DNA from: Monosporascus cannonballus
Lineage: Eukaryota > Ascomycota > Sordariomycetes > Xylariales
Direction: 5' to 3'
Assembly: GCA_004154925.1 (NCBI GenBank)
Contig: QJNS01000035.1
Coordinates: 252,899 to 316,898, forward strand
DNA length: 64,000 bases
Under the pieces are notes generated by a model that had not been told where the DNA came from, did no database searches, and saw nothing but the letters and a program-made list of their open reading frames with translations. Below, piece by piece: positions 34,611 to 45,391 of this stretch (the first letter of the stretch is position 1; every line of letters starts with the position of its first letter). The translations under genes were made by a program, and so were the position numbers.

Positions 34611-35624
34611 GTGCGGTTTTCGTATTTGTATCGTGTGTAATCGAAGTCCAGGTGAATAAAACGAAGTGATTGTATATGTTTAAGTAAGATCCCCATTGAC
34701 AGGAAGGGGTTATGGAGAACTAGACCGGCCAAAAAGGTTCTCACCTGAACGGGCCCATGACGCCAGACCTCACTCTCTTTTTTCCGTTTGTCACTATTCC
34801 CCTCCACTTTTCCTTTCACGGCTCTACATGATTAGGTGCATGTGGCCCGGCTGCTATATACTCTACCGCCAGAAACAGTTTAATAGCCATTTGGGTGCTT
34901 TGTAACCAAGCAGCCCGACTAGCTGTCGCCGTCCCAGTTAATCTTCATGTGCTACATTGTTAACGACACGCATTATGTAACAAATACACTCCATAGCATC
35001 TAGATCGAGGTTGTCGGCGCGGCCGGCGGGCGCGATCTGCCTCGCAGGTGGCTGTCGTTGCTGCGGGCGGTATTCACTTCTTCACACAACTTCTTGCACT
35101 TGTCTTCCTGGGCCGCGCTACTCTCCCCATAGGCCTTCGCAGACTGCAGCTTGCGGTGGAAAGGTGGAAGGGGGCGCAATACGTGCGCCTCTTATTTGAA
35201 TTAAGCAGATGGCTATAAGCAGTGTAGGCACATTGTCCTACCTACCATTGAGGCAGTGAATCTGGAAGGCTGGCCCGAACCTCTGGACAGGGGGTGTCGG
35301 TTATGCGTGTGTGGTGAAACAACGCGTCGATCCTCCGCGGTTGCTGCACGGCCACTGGTAATTAATTACTTGCCGGGCTACGTTAGTACAGACCGTAATC
35401 GCGATGTAAATAAAATTAGCGGTTTCACCGGTGAGTCCGGGTAATTGTGCAAGATTGGAGCGCAGAATATATGCCTTCGGTGAGAGTCATCGGATATGAA
35501 ATCTCCAACATTCATCCAGTTGCAGTACGTGGAATCCAACGGCATCATTACCCTATACCCAGCTCCTGCATCATTAGACAGTTGGTACGCCTGCCTGACC
35601 GCTGCTCATTAGAAGCAAGGCGAC
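34611..35624. other. Intergenic, no gene seen
   Basis: Only short frames occur, with no recognised motif. It contains the 3' end region of glyoxalase I and whatever remains of the lectin-like promoter. Confidence 0.55.
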
Positions 35625-37167
35625 ATGTCCGGAAGCGACGCCCCTGAAGTAGTGCCTTACCAACTTCACATTGTGACAACTCCTCCGCCTGGGGATTTCG
35701 GAGTCCACCCGGCATGGCACCGATAGGCGCCACGTATCGGAGTTGGAGGATACTTCCACACTATTCGACGTGGGGAATCAAGATACAGCTTATATACACT
35801 ACCCGGAGGAGTCACGAAATACACCTAAGGAAGTGGTCGCCGGACTAGAAGAAGTATCCACGGAAGCAGGAGACAGGACGCCTCGAAAATGATGGAGGAG
35901 GCTGGTAGCATGGATCACCGATTCGATATTCGTCGTGATTGTCATAGTCGGTTCTGTTGTTTGGGGTGGTATTGGGGACGGGCTCTTCCTAGCGGTGAAT
36001 ATTCCTGTCAATGCAGTGCGGCTCCCTACGCTGATCAGCATACTAACTTCGAGTAGGAATCAGGCGCCGGCAGCCGAGAGTACCTGCCAGGGGGCGCACT
36101 GTCCGCAGATCCTAGAGGCCGTGCCTTACGATCAAGAGTTCCACTTGTTCGCCAAGGGAACGACCAGGCAATATGGACGAGACTTCACTACGGGTTGGCA
36201 TGGACCCGAGATTGGGAAAGCCTGGGCGAACAGTTTCAAGGGCCAACCGGCAGCGATCGCGTGGGCCCCGGACAACAGAATATGTGCCCTGGCACCTCTA
36301 GCGCCCGGAGGAAACATCTCGTCGATTCGATACAGTAGCTCATCTTGGGCGGAAGGGTGGAAGGTTGATGAGACACCGCATCGAGTGCCCCGTTGCCACG
36401 TATCGCTCTGCGATTAACAATGCAGGGCGGGCCGATGACTTTGTTGGTAGTTCGGTGGGGAATACGCGGGGAGTCCTTCACACATGGTTCGGCCCCGAAA
36501 CAAACCAATAGGCTATCGAGACCGAGGACTGGGCCAACAAGTTCGGAGGCAATGCGACATCAATGCCGGCCGTGATCTGCCTCGAGGCTAATATCATACA
36601 CGACATAGTCATCTACCAGCGTGACGGGGGCTCCGTCCGGCACAGCCAATGACAAGATGACGTCAGCAGGTGGAAGAGGTGGGCAGGCCAGGTGAGCTCG
36701 TTCGTGCACAACCCGGTCCCAGTTCCCGCTACCAGCGCCAGGGTTGCGTTCTTCGGCAGAGGGACGGACGGCGCCGTCTACCACTTCAGGTGGACGGACG
36801 CTGCCGGGTACACGCCGCTGCAGAACCTCGGGCCCGGTTCCAGAGCGACCCCTCCGTCGTGGCGCTCGGCGCGGACAACAGGCTTACGCACCAGGCCCTG
36901 CTGAGAGGCATGTGGAGTCCCGGCTGGGAAGACATCGGGCTCGACGTCGCGGCGGCGAACAGCGCGCCGCAACTAATAAGGTATGGTACGGAGCCTATCC
37001 AGACTGACGTCTTCGTCATCAGCGCGGACGACGACTTGCTCTTCGCGACCTGGAACGTCACGCAAGACGAGAGCCGGGGCACCACCCTCTGTGCGTCTGG
37101 GAGCCTTGGCGGGAACTTGACAACGGATTGGTTCGACGCCGGAGCTGATAGCGAACTGCACGGATAG
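35625..37167 (+). pseudogene. Membrane-anchored beta-propeller lectin-like protein, broken
   Basis: The start region reads MSGSDAPEVVPYQLH, followed after a frame change by a TM helix (SIFVVIVIVGSVVWGGIGDG). A secreted-side region then repeats propeller blades (DQEFHLFAKGTTRQYG; RVAFFGRGTDGAVYHFRWTD; SDPSVVALGADNRLTHQAL; WSPGWEDIGLD). The layout resembles fungal fucose-lectin/PLL-like propeller proteins with an N-terminal anchor. Lesions are a frameshift near 35700-35722, TGA at 35890-35892, a frameshift near 36385, TAG at 36509-36511, TGA at 36650-36652, and a frameshift near 36835-36850. At least one stop (36509) fits CAG to TAG, a CpA-to-TpA change. Carbohydrate specificity cannot be read. 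Confidence 0.72.
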
Positions 37168-38176
37168 CATTTCCATGTGACAGATTAGCCAGCATATGTA
37201 TCACGACTTGCTGTTTCCAAGTGTCTTTGACTTCGAGTGGTTCTAATTGTTATCAAGCTAGCTCCTGGTTTCTATGTACATAAAGTGAAGGGCAGAAACC
37301 TTTTAGGGGCGGGACTCGCTGTACGCCGGCTGGTAAGTTCTTCGTGCGTTGCCTAATCGCGCTCCCCTTCGGCTACGTATCTATTTCGGTAGGTGTAGAT
37401 TTTAGATACATTAATTATTCCAAACTTGTGCGCGGTGAAGAATGCTCGTACAACCCTTTTCTACAGGCATACACTGAGTCTCGCTCCTGTGTCTCTTTCG
37501 CTATTGGACCGCCGTAATGCTAGGTCACTTACCACGCGGACAGGCTTACCGACAAACCCCCCTATTTTCGCAGCTAATCTACGTGGTAACACATAGTCTA
37601 GCACACATACTCCAGTACCTGCTCTTTTGGGCGTCCTATATTTAAATCAGCCATTACACTTATGGAGAATACAACATGCGTCATTCACAGCCGCACATAC
37701 AGATATCCCAGAATCTCGGCATGAGGTTAACGTGGTGCGAAGACCTGGGCGCGCATACCACTGTAAGGCACAGAATAGGAAAATGTTATGTCTGATCTTA
37801 AGCGGCAAAGCGCTTGGCAGGATCGTATAGCAGGGGTCCTAGCAGAGCCCTCTAACTGGACCCTGCTAGGATTTCTCACAGCACCACCTTGACAGCAGCA
37901 AAATCTCGCGTTTATGTACTGTTACGTCAGACAAGTGCCGTACAAAGCTCGTGTTCAACAACGGCTTTGTAGACAACTCCACCTGGACGATCCTTCGGGA
38001 CGTTTTTGAATTACTATTCTTGTACTGCCATTCATTTCCTACTCATCAATACACGCGAACACGCACAGTTGGACAAGTTCGAACTTTTGAATTCGATGAC
38101 TTAGTTCCACACCACCCACATTTTCACTAAGCATCAACGGCCAGCCGGCAAGCCTCAAACTCTATCAAACCTAGCG
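37168..38176. other. Intergenic, no gene seen
   Basis: A 67-codon frame at 37627-37830 is the longest and has no recognised feature. The last 200 bp form the upstream region of the small secreted protein. Confidence 0.55.
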
Positions 38177-38782
38177 ATGCAGCGCATAATAGCCGCCTCT
38201 GCCGCCCTTCTCGGGCTTGTGCTAGCAGCGCCCTGCCAACCCAAATCAAAAGGCTTCAACCTACGCGTCAAGGTGACCCACCCGGCCCAGGACCTAACGC
38301 CGTCGGTCGAAGGCCTCTACCTATCCTTCCAGAGAGTGCAGCAGGGTATCAACATCGCCGTCGCCAACGACTATCCGACGACGTACTACGTAAATCAGAC
38401 CGAGGGCGGAAACACGATAAATCATGATGTGGCCCCTCTCTACCCGGTCGGAATATACGTCCAGGGCCCGGACGAGACCGACGCCCGTTACCCGGAGGAG
38501 CATAACGTGGCCGTCAACCTGAACGACGTCACGCACGGGCTTGATGCGTATCCGTCGCTCAGTGGTCCCGCCGCCGGCACCTACCTCGTGTGCCGCAGGG
38601 AGTTTATCTTCCCAAGCGGACCGGAGGAGTTACTTATGCCCCGCTTCCTCTACGACGGCGAGATGCTGTCTGAGGACTGCACACCCGTTGCCTTCGTCCC
38701 CGAGTGCGCGATACTAGCTAACCTGCCGAACGGCACGAGGTGGAACCACGACTTCGTCGCACAGACGTCTTGCGTGAGGTAG
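38177..38782 (+). CDS. Small secreted protein (DUF7907-like)
   Basis: Intronless, 201 residues, ATG at 38177. Residues 1-18 are a clear signal peptide (MQRIIAASAALLGLVLA, cleavage near Ala18). The mature protein starts with a FNLRVKVTH segment and has five Cys (Cys20 near the start; others at VCRRE, EDCTP, PECAI, TSCVR) and N-glycosylation sequons such as NQT. The FNL..V....L..LYL...GI opening is like the fungal DUF7907 secreted family. Codon use and G+C are healthy, and the frame is intact despite lying between two degraded regions. It could be a cell-wall or host-interaction protein, but no function is known. The DUF assignment is from memory of the pattern. Confidence 0.75.
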   Translation: MQRIIAASAALLGLVLAAPCQPKSKGFNLRVKVTHPAQDLTPSVEGLYLSFQRVQQGINIAVANDYPTTYYVNQTEGGNTINHDVAPLYPVGIYVQGPDETDARYPEEHNVAVNLNDVTHGLDAYPSLSGPAAGTYLVCRREFIFPSGPEELLMPRFLYDGEMLSEDCTPVAFVPECAILANLPNGTRWNHDFVAQTSCVR

Positions 38783-39426
38783 CGGAGGCTCGCGTGCCGT
38801 TTCCGCTTACGTGGTGTCTTCATCACGAAGATGCGATAGTAGAGACGCGGGAATGTGGTATGACGCCTATTTAGACGGCAGAAACTGCGGAGTATATACG
38901 CTCCAGGACACGATAGAATGGATCCGCGTTCTAACCAGGGGGCTGGTTCGGTCTACCTATGGCTTACGATGATGAACGTTATGAAACCTATTACAAGTAC
39001 AGTATATAGACGACGATTCTTAATAATATTAATCCCGACGACGCTCGAAACGCCTTATAATTATGCATGACTGACTTCACGATCATACACTACGCTTGGG
39101 AAATGATGAAAGTGAATAAATCTAGTTAATGGATTCTCCCCAAGCAATACGCTGCTAGATGGTCCCGAAAGCAAGGAGTATCTAGACGGACACAAACATT
39201 GAATGCCCTTATGCAGCCATAGTGACGCTTTAATATGAAGATACCGTGACGCTGCTCCTTTGTCAAAATCTCTTGACTATGCCTGGCTTCTTCTCCTGAT
39301 TCGCCTGTTGTCTTGTAGAATCGAGAGTCCACGGACTGACTTCAGACACGGCACAACTTTGAACGCATGGTACAGCGATGGTGCTATGGTTCGCAGTTCC
39401 AAATATTTAGTTTATGATCCGAATAT
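38783..39426. other. A+T-richer intergenic DNA, no gene seen
   Basis: Short frames only. The stretch becomes A+T-rich toward the transposase remnant and may be part of the same decayed element. Confidence 0.5.
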
Positions 39427-40014
39427 CTAGTTCGAGAGTCTTGACTGTAGGGGCCAGTCTAACCGTTGCTGCTGCTGCATCCCCCGCCCTTTTCTGGGAA
39501 GGGGGGGGGGGGGGGGGGGGGGGACTGAAGGGCCGGCTAGACCTAAAAATGCTGTGAAAGTAACTAACGGCAGAGACGCAAAACATCGTGGTGGTGGCAA
39601 AATCCTACAAATTGATTCGTTAAATGGCTTAAATACCCGTCCATCATCGGGAGCTTCGTGCGATTCCGGAATAGTTGCAAAGTGGAAACCTTTGCTCACA
39701 CATTCGAATCCCAGCTCGTAATTAATGTACCCATTCAGGCTGGTTGCGAAGATTGTTCGGCCCAGGAAAAAGCTCATATCCAAAAGAATCCAATTGTTTC
39801 GATAACTTTGAACTTTCCATATCACGAAGGAGGGGATAACAGTACCAATGCTGCAAATGCACTTTATGACAGTAACAAATTCTCGAATTCCTGGCTCCTT
39901 CGAGAATTTGACTCGGGAGCTTGGTGGAATAAGGATTCTAGCTTTCTCTGAAACGCCTAAAATACAGCCTTTATCATCCCTCGTAACGTTAGCTTCCTCC
40001 AAACTCGTTAACAA
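39427..40014 (-). mobile_element. Remnant of a pogo/Fot1-type (Tc1/mariner) transposase
   Basis: On the minus strand 39990-39600 encodes a fragment with DDKGCILGVSEKARILIP, REFVTVIKCICSIGTVIP, SFVIWK, NNWILLD and FATSLNGYINYELGFE. It corresponds to the catalytic-core start of DDE transposases of Fot1/pogo elements, where a D-E-[KT]-G-F block precedes these strands. The N-terminal CENP-B/HTH part and the C-terminal acidic block are absent or unreadable. The left part of the frame runs through a 23-base G run (read as Pro), so it is chance sequence there. No TIRs were identified. The copy is inactive. Confidence 0.72.
39501..39523. repeat. Homopolymer of 23 G
   Basis: An uninterrupted G23 run on the plus strand, preceded by CTGGGAA and followed by ACTGAAGG. 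It would readily form a G-quadruplex. It lies within or beside the transposase remnant. Confidence 0.95.
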
Positions 40015-41033
40015 GAAGTAAGACCACGCACGGTCCCTGGCTTCCAGTTAGAGATCAATCTAGTTCAATAAGAAGATACCCCTAAAGCGAACATCGAGAT
40101 ATCTCATGGTAAAGCTAAATATTGGAATGAAATTTGAGTAGGAGTATGCGGCGCCATACTAAGGACAAATTATACATGAGTAATCAATGTGCCGTGCTTC
40201 AATATGAAATGATCAATGTTTCACAACGTGGTATGGGTTGGCATGGTATACTATATAACAATCAATAATCTAACATTCGCCAGAAGGGGGCCGATGAGCA
40301 TCCTTTCTCAACTGTCACCTTCCGAAACTCAGTCTAATAGTCAAGCGTCCTTATAAGTGGAAAGCCAAAATCTGATGTGAATTGAAACTGTCATTAGAAT
40401 TGAGCGTCAAGCCGCTTCGCTTTTGAACTATGAAGGCGTGTCCGCGTGTAGGAATACATATATAACCATATAACGCTTGAACTTATAACTGTTCGAGTGC
40501 CTGGTCTTTTACCAGAATCTAATACCGTGAATGATAATATTCAGTAGCATCACCTAGGTGGTGATCCGCAAATAATTAGACAGTTCATGCTCGGTCTTCG
40601 AAAGATATGTTCCGAGCTTGGTAACGCTGTCGAGTAGCATAGGGTTAACCATCCCTTTCAATGTCCCCCTGCCGAGCTGTAAGTGATTATTGTGATATCA
40701 CCACGATGGTCTCGCTTTCATATGTCAAGCAATTACTCGACTGCGAAGCCCCCCCCTTCGGATGGAATATATAGATATCGGGGGAGAAGGGGCAGTAGAT
40801 CGAGAGTCGGTAGGCTCAGAAAGTTGATCCGAGCCGACATACAGGAGAGCCAAGGCGGGCTTGAGTCAGCCACGGAACTTGATCGAGGCAATATATTGCG
40901 ATAATTGCCGGAGTTAAAGCCCCACTACCTAATGATTGCCTAATTACCTGCGATACATATATTATAGGTACACATTCCACTGCAGGTTAGAACCTCCCCT
41001 GGCTTCTTTGAGGGGGTTTAAGAAGTCAACGGC
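40015..41033. other. Intergenic, no gene seen
   Basis: Moderately A+T-rich. No frame has a recognised domain. Confidence 0.55.
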
Positions 41034-41850
41034 ATGGCTAAAAGTAAGATTCGAGCCGCCATAACAATTTCAATGCTGGATATTGCAAATGATGCGACCA
41101 TGGGGTTGATGGACAGGTTGGGTGCCATTATCCCGAGGGCTTCCTTCATGCTGAAGGACTTCCTCGTTCTTCTCATATGGTCAGCGCTTCGATACCTGTT
41201 GCTCCTGGGAGTCTACCATCTACGTCTTACTCCCTCCGCTAAGTTCCCAGGGCCCAAACTCGCAGCACTGACGTTCTGGTATGTGTTCTCCTACGATGTC
41301 TGGCAGGAAAGTCAGTACACGTGGAAGATTCGGGACCTGTATCGAAAGTACGGTATGTTTTGGCCTCAGCCAATGTGAGATCTGTGAAGCTATCAATATC
41401 ACGAGGCCCCTTTGTGTTATGGCTGCACCATACCATCACGCCACCAGGGCAAAAGATCGGTGGAATGATCGCAATTGTGGCAATCATCCTGGTGCTTACA
41501 GCTGCATATATACTGGAGCTCTTACGGGTGACCAGGCCGTAACACTTTGTCCGTATCAATCCGTATGAAGTGCATTGCGACGATATGGACTTCGTCAATG
41601 TCCTATATGTGAGTTCCGCGAAAAGAAGGTTTGATGAGTGGGAGTAGGCTATTAGATAGTCATATGTCGGCTTCGCGTCTATGAATATCATTCCCTGTAT
41701 CTGTTCAAGCGCTCATACGAGCCATAGCTGGACGCGAGACAGTGCATCAAACACGACCTGCCCAAATGGCGGTATAACCAAATAAGCCCCTTTGCTTCAA
41801 AGACAGCCGTGCGAACGATTGAGCCTCTCAAAGTCCGACCTTGTTACCCC
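41034..41850 (+). pseudogene. Cytochrome P450, 5' half only
   Basis: The first exon reads as a P450 N-terminus: a hydrophobic anchor (DFLVLLIWSALRYLLLLGVY), the proline hinge FPGPKLAALTFWY, and YTWKIRDLYRKYG, ending near 41352 with a GTATG donor. Downstream pieces continue the family pattern: VRINPYEVHCDDMDFVNVLY near 41549-41608, and ISPFASKTAVRTIEPL near 41780-41830. These are separated by stops and frame changes. Nothing of the I-helix, ExxR or heme-binding Cys region follows; instead the 3' end of a minus-strand MFS pseudogene begins near 41970. The gene is therefore truncated and mutated. It resembles fungal P450s of the trichodiene-oxygenase/CYP58-65 style in its N-terminus, which is an impression only. 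Confidence 0.7.
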
Positions 41851-41969
41851 ATGGTAGAGGTAATAACAATACAACGATTAGGACAGACAGTACGAAGAAA
41901 CCCACTGCAATCTAGCGCCTCGAATTCTATCAAGATTAATATATGATCTAGAGACGAAATTACTCGGTA

Positions 41970-43440
41970 TATCGAACGACAGAGAGGGTAGCGACGGAGT
42001 ACGAACGTAGACATTGTGACACCTATGATTGGAGCAGCGCCGGCAGGCGCACTCAACGCGGTCATCGCGGCAGTGGTGAACCCGAAAGACTGTATAATGA
42101 GACCATACAGAAGATCAAACCCGTTTTGAAGTTACTAAAGCTCGCTATCAGGTTTACCGCTGATGTTGCATAAGTTATGGGGAGGTGTCTAAAGAGACCT
42201 TCTTGGATTATGATAAAAGATCGGGTGCTCGAACTGTTATTAGTTAAAGCGTTATACGGTTGTATATGTCTTTCTACAGACCTACGACACAGCAGTGAAC
42301 AATGAAACAACCAGGTCTTAACCTCTTTCACGGCTTCCATGGCTTGTTCAGGTCTCCAAGACTTGGTCTCGGTGCCGGTCTGGTTAGCTTGGATCCGTCT
42401 TACGGCCTTGACCTTTTCGCCGTCGGCGAAGAACAGTGCTCGGACTGGGTTGCCTGGGAATACGAGTAAAAGCCATAAGCCGACCATAGCACTTAGACAA
42501 GTATAGATGACGCAGGTTTTCGTCCTGGGTCTGTCAGGTGCCAAGGTGCGACCCCCTTTCTGGGCCCCAGCGCCCCACCAGTTAGTGTCGGGTTTGTGTA
42601 TATATAGGGGGCTTCGCCCCCGAGTAGTTAGAGAGAGGCAGGCGTTAATGGTCATCTATTCACTACCCATACTACGAACTACCTGCTAGGCTCCTTCTTC
42701 TGCCTTTCACCCTGTACTTCGACCCTTTTCTCTGACAGGGTTGTAGTGTGCAAAGCCGAGAGACAGAAAACTCGAAAGGACCATGGCAAGCCGTTGTATT
42801 GGAAGGTCCAGCTGGTGCGCTGACAGGTCTCGGTGTGATTGTATAGCATCGACGTAATGAACATCACGCAGTTCGTTATGCAGCTCCCCGAGACCCTGGC
42901 ATCACACACAGAAGCATATAACTGAAGAAGAAGTGTATTGAAGGTTGCCTTGACCTCTAGAAGGTCCTAGCCAGAAAGTGAAGGTAGCGAACCCTCCTTT
43001 TATACACGTAAATACAGGTGGAGCTGGGAGAAAAAGGTACCAGGGGTACAGGAAGTAATTCCCGCTAGTGCTGACTGGCTTTACTAGGTCTAACATGAAA
43101 AGCATTTATATTCTACATGACTGGAAACCCCGAAATAACTTACAGAGACTGTCAAAGCTTTTGCACAGCCAGTGAAACCCCATAATGACTGCCCAGAGAA
43201 ACACGTTGAAGGCAAGGTACTTAGCGACGGGTAATCTCTGTATGTCCCATGAATGGGGGTATGCGAACATGATGTAACTTGAGCAAGTACTGAGTGACCG
43301 CCGACTGGCTTTGGATCGCGTAGGCGGCCTACCAATATAAAATACAGAGTCGAGAGCGTTAAACTGGTCGGCTGTGAGGTGGTTGTCTTCGATGATGCCG
43401 AGAACTGCTGAAATCCTAACCCCCCTCCCCTGGACTGTCA
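41970..43440 (-). pseudogene. MFS permease of the allantoate/Dal5 (anion:cation symporter) type, broken
   Basis: Pieces in minus-strand order follow the Dal5/TNA1 family. Near 43420-43140: LGIIEDNHLTADQFNALDSVFYIG and IQRLPVAKYLAFNVFLWAVI. Near 42880-42790: MFITSMLYNHTETCQRTSWTF and YNGL. Near 42480-42290: FPGNPVRALFF, EKVKAVRRIQANQTG and EAVKEVKTWLF. Near 42065-41980: APAGAAPIIGVTMSTFVLRR. The frame changes between pieces and stops intervene. A dispersed repeat (42890-43057) sits between the first two pieces, so insertion is one cause. Members carry allantoate, nicotinate or other small anions across the plasma membrane; the substrate here is unknown. It is convergent with the P450 remnant. 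Confidence 0.72.
42890..43057. repeat. Dispersed repeat B, copy 1 (about 168 bp), inside the MFS pseudogene
   Basis: It aligns with 43855-44018: both share GAGACCCTG, ACACAGAAGCATATAACTGA, GACCTCTAGAAGGTCCTAGC and TCCTTTTATACACGTAAATA. It has no coding capacity and no inverted termini that I can see. The first 9 bases may be MFS coding sequence that matches by chance, so the left border is uncertain. It could be a solo LTR or SINE. Confidence 0.7.
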
Positions 43441-43854
43441 AACCTGGTCAGACTTAGCCCACGTAGCATACCCACGTACATGTCGAAGAATTACACTAGT
43501 ACAAAGCTGTATTAGTGCCGTTATGAAACTAGTACTCACAAATCATAGTAAAACTATCTGGGGTAAAATCGCCAAGTCGATCTTATTTCGAGCCTGCCGT
43601 GCCTCCCAGGGATCCAAGCGCCTGTCATCGATGTGCCCGGCGACTAGATATACCGCCTTATCTACTCCCTTTCAACGGTGAGAGATTATCCGGTAGAGAT
43701 CATTATGACCGGTAGACGTCATCTGTTCATACCGAACTATGTCGGCCGTTTTCTCCACTTCCAGAGGGCCAGAGGCCATCATTTTCGCCGGCCTATCATC
43801 AAAATCCGCCCGACTGAGCGCGTCCATAGTATACATGCAAGATACATTTGGTAT
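43441..43854. other. Intergenic, no gene seen
   Basis: It lies between the MFS pseudogene and repeat B copy 2. A 70-codon frame at 43678-43890 has no recognised feature. Confidence 0.5.
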
Positions 43855-44018
43855 GAGACCCTGACATCATACACAGAAGCATATAACTGAAGAAGTGTAT
43901 TAAAGGTTGCCTGACCTCTAGAAGGTCCTAGCTAGAAAGTGAGGGTAGCGAACTCTCCTTTTATACACGTAAATACAACTGTAGCTAAGAGGAAAAGATA
44001 CCGGGGGTGCATAAAGTA
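43855..44018. repeat. Dispersed repeat B, copy 2 (about 164 bp)
   Basis: Second copy in the same orientation about 0.8 kb downstream of copy 1. The differences are mainly transitions (TGGCATCACACACAG versus TGACATCATACACAG), in keeping with RIP-like change. Confidence 0.7.
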
Positions 44019-44035
44019 GCCTCGTTTCAGGAGGT

Positions 44036-44068
44036 GATCAAACCAAGCCAAGGCTTGGCTGTTTGATC
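44036..44068. repeat. Imperfect palindrome / hairpin
   Basis: GATCAAAC (44036-44043) pairs with GTTTGATC (44061-44068), and CAAGCC pairs with GGCTTG, leaving a three-base bulge and a 2-nt loop. It lies 18 bp beyond repeat B copy 2. No coding region ends here, so a terminator role is unlikely. Confidence 0.6.
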
Positions 44069-45391
44069 GACTTCAGCTGGGTCTGACATTTGGGTTCAAG
44101 CCATATTTTCCAGGCTGAGCCAAATACACAGAAAATCATTACACGATATATCCATAGTATACATACGCAGAAAATTCTACGGTATATTCGTCTTAAAGGC
44201 CTATCTTAGTTAAACGCCCAAGGGGACGGTTAAGAAGGGGATCTAGAAGTTTTATATATTGGATTTGAAGCCCTACTCCGTAATGCACTTGACACAGAAT
44301 TCCAGAGTTTGGTGGTATCCACAACTTATATAAGCGGCTGGGTATGACCATCTTGATTCTGATACTAGGTTAAGATAAGGAGGTAGTGTCAACGATTGGC
44401 TAGGTAGAGCTAGTGGTATGGGGTGGTGACTACCGAGAATGGTAACAAAGGGATGAATGAGACATATCATCGGTTGCGCACCCGCACGTCAAGAATGCAC
44501 GCTTCCTGAGCACACGCTTTGAAAGGTAAAGAACCTCTAAGTCCTGGTAAGGTTATTATTAAACCACATACTGTCGAAAGCGCTAGCCTTCGAGGAGCGT
44601 TTACTTATTCAGCTACCGCCAACCGCGACCCCATTTTCCGCGGAGGGCTGCATTCGTTGGTAAATAGGTTGGGATCGGTTGTAGGGACGTAGAAAGCCAT
44701 AGACTAGGTTCTGGCCACCTTGCTGGAACTACCCAATATGTGAACCGCAAGATAACGGGTTGTGGCTTGTGTTCCGGGATATCCTTCACTCATTGATGGA
44801 AAGCAACTGATAATTATAGTTCCTAGCAATCGTGTTTTAGTGGAATCTGATAACGGAAGAAGAACTTGGAATAATCATTGGCTTTATTCGGTTAGGAAGA
44901 TGTATCATCATTATCTCTGCATCCGACTGTCATTATCCAATTCCGAGTTCAGTTGCTAGAGATAATGGGTGTCTTAACTATTATTGTCGTGGAATAGGGG
45001 TATCTGTGTTAGTCGTCAAGCTCCACAGCACCCGGAAGAACCTTATTCCGGCGCTCCCACAGTATATAGAGAGCTTCCTAGCTACCGCTTCTTGGAGGTC
45101 AATTCTAGTCAGACAATTATCACTTCTCACACTCTATGCAACCTTTTCTCGCTATCAGCCTAACTGTGACAATTATTGCCAGAGTCCAGCTAGGTCTCTG
45201 TGAATGTTAACAGCGGCCTTATGTTTCATGCATTCGTAACTCGACGACCGGGGCCGGCCTACTATCGTATAGCTTATGGCACAGAAGCCGTAGTGTCTGG
45301 CCTATCGTGTCACTATAACAGGCACAGTGAAGTATAGTACAATAGCTGATTGGTATCATAGCCGTATCCTCCTCATTTCCTGCTGATAGCC
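44069..45391. other. Intergenic, no gene seen
   Basis: Frames up to 65 codons without recognised motif. The right part is the 3' flank of the minus-strand MFS gene. Confidence 0.55.

Noticed and set aside
35799..36041. 80-codon minus-strand frame
   Set aside because: Antisense of the lectin-like pseudogene's membrane segment.
39658..39951. 97-codon plus-strand frame
   Set aside because: Antisense of the pogo-type transposase fragment, which carries recognisable family blocks on the minus strand.
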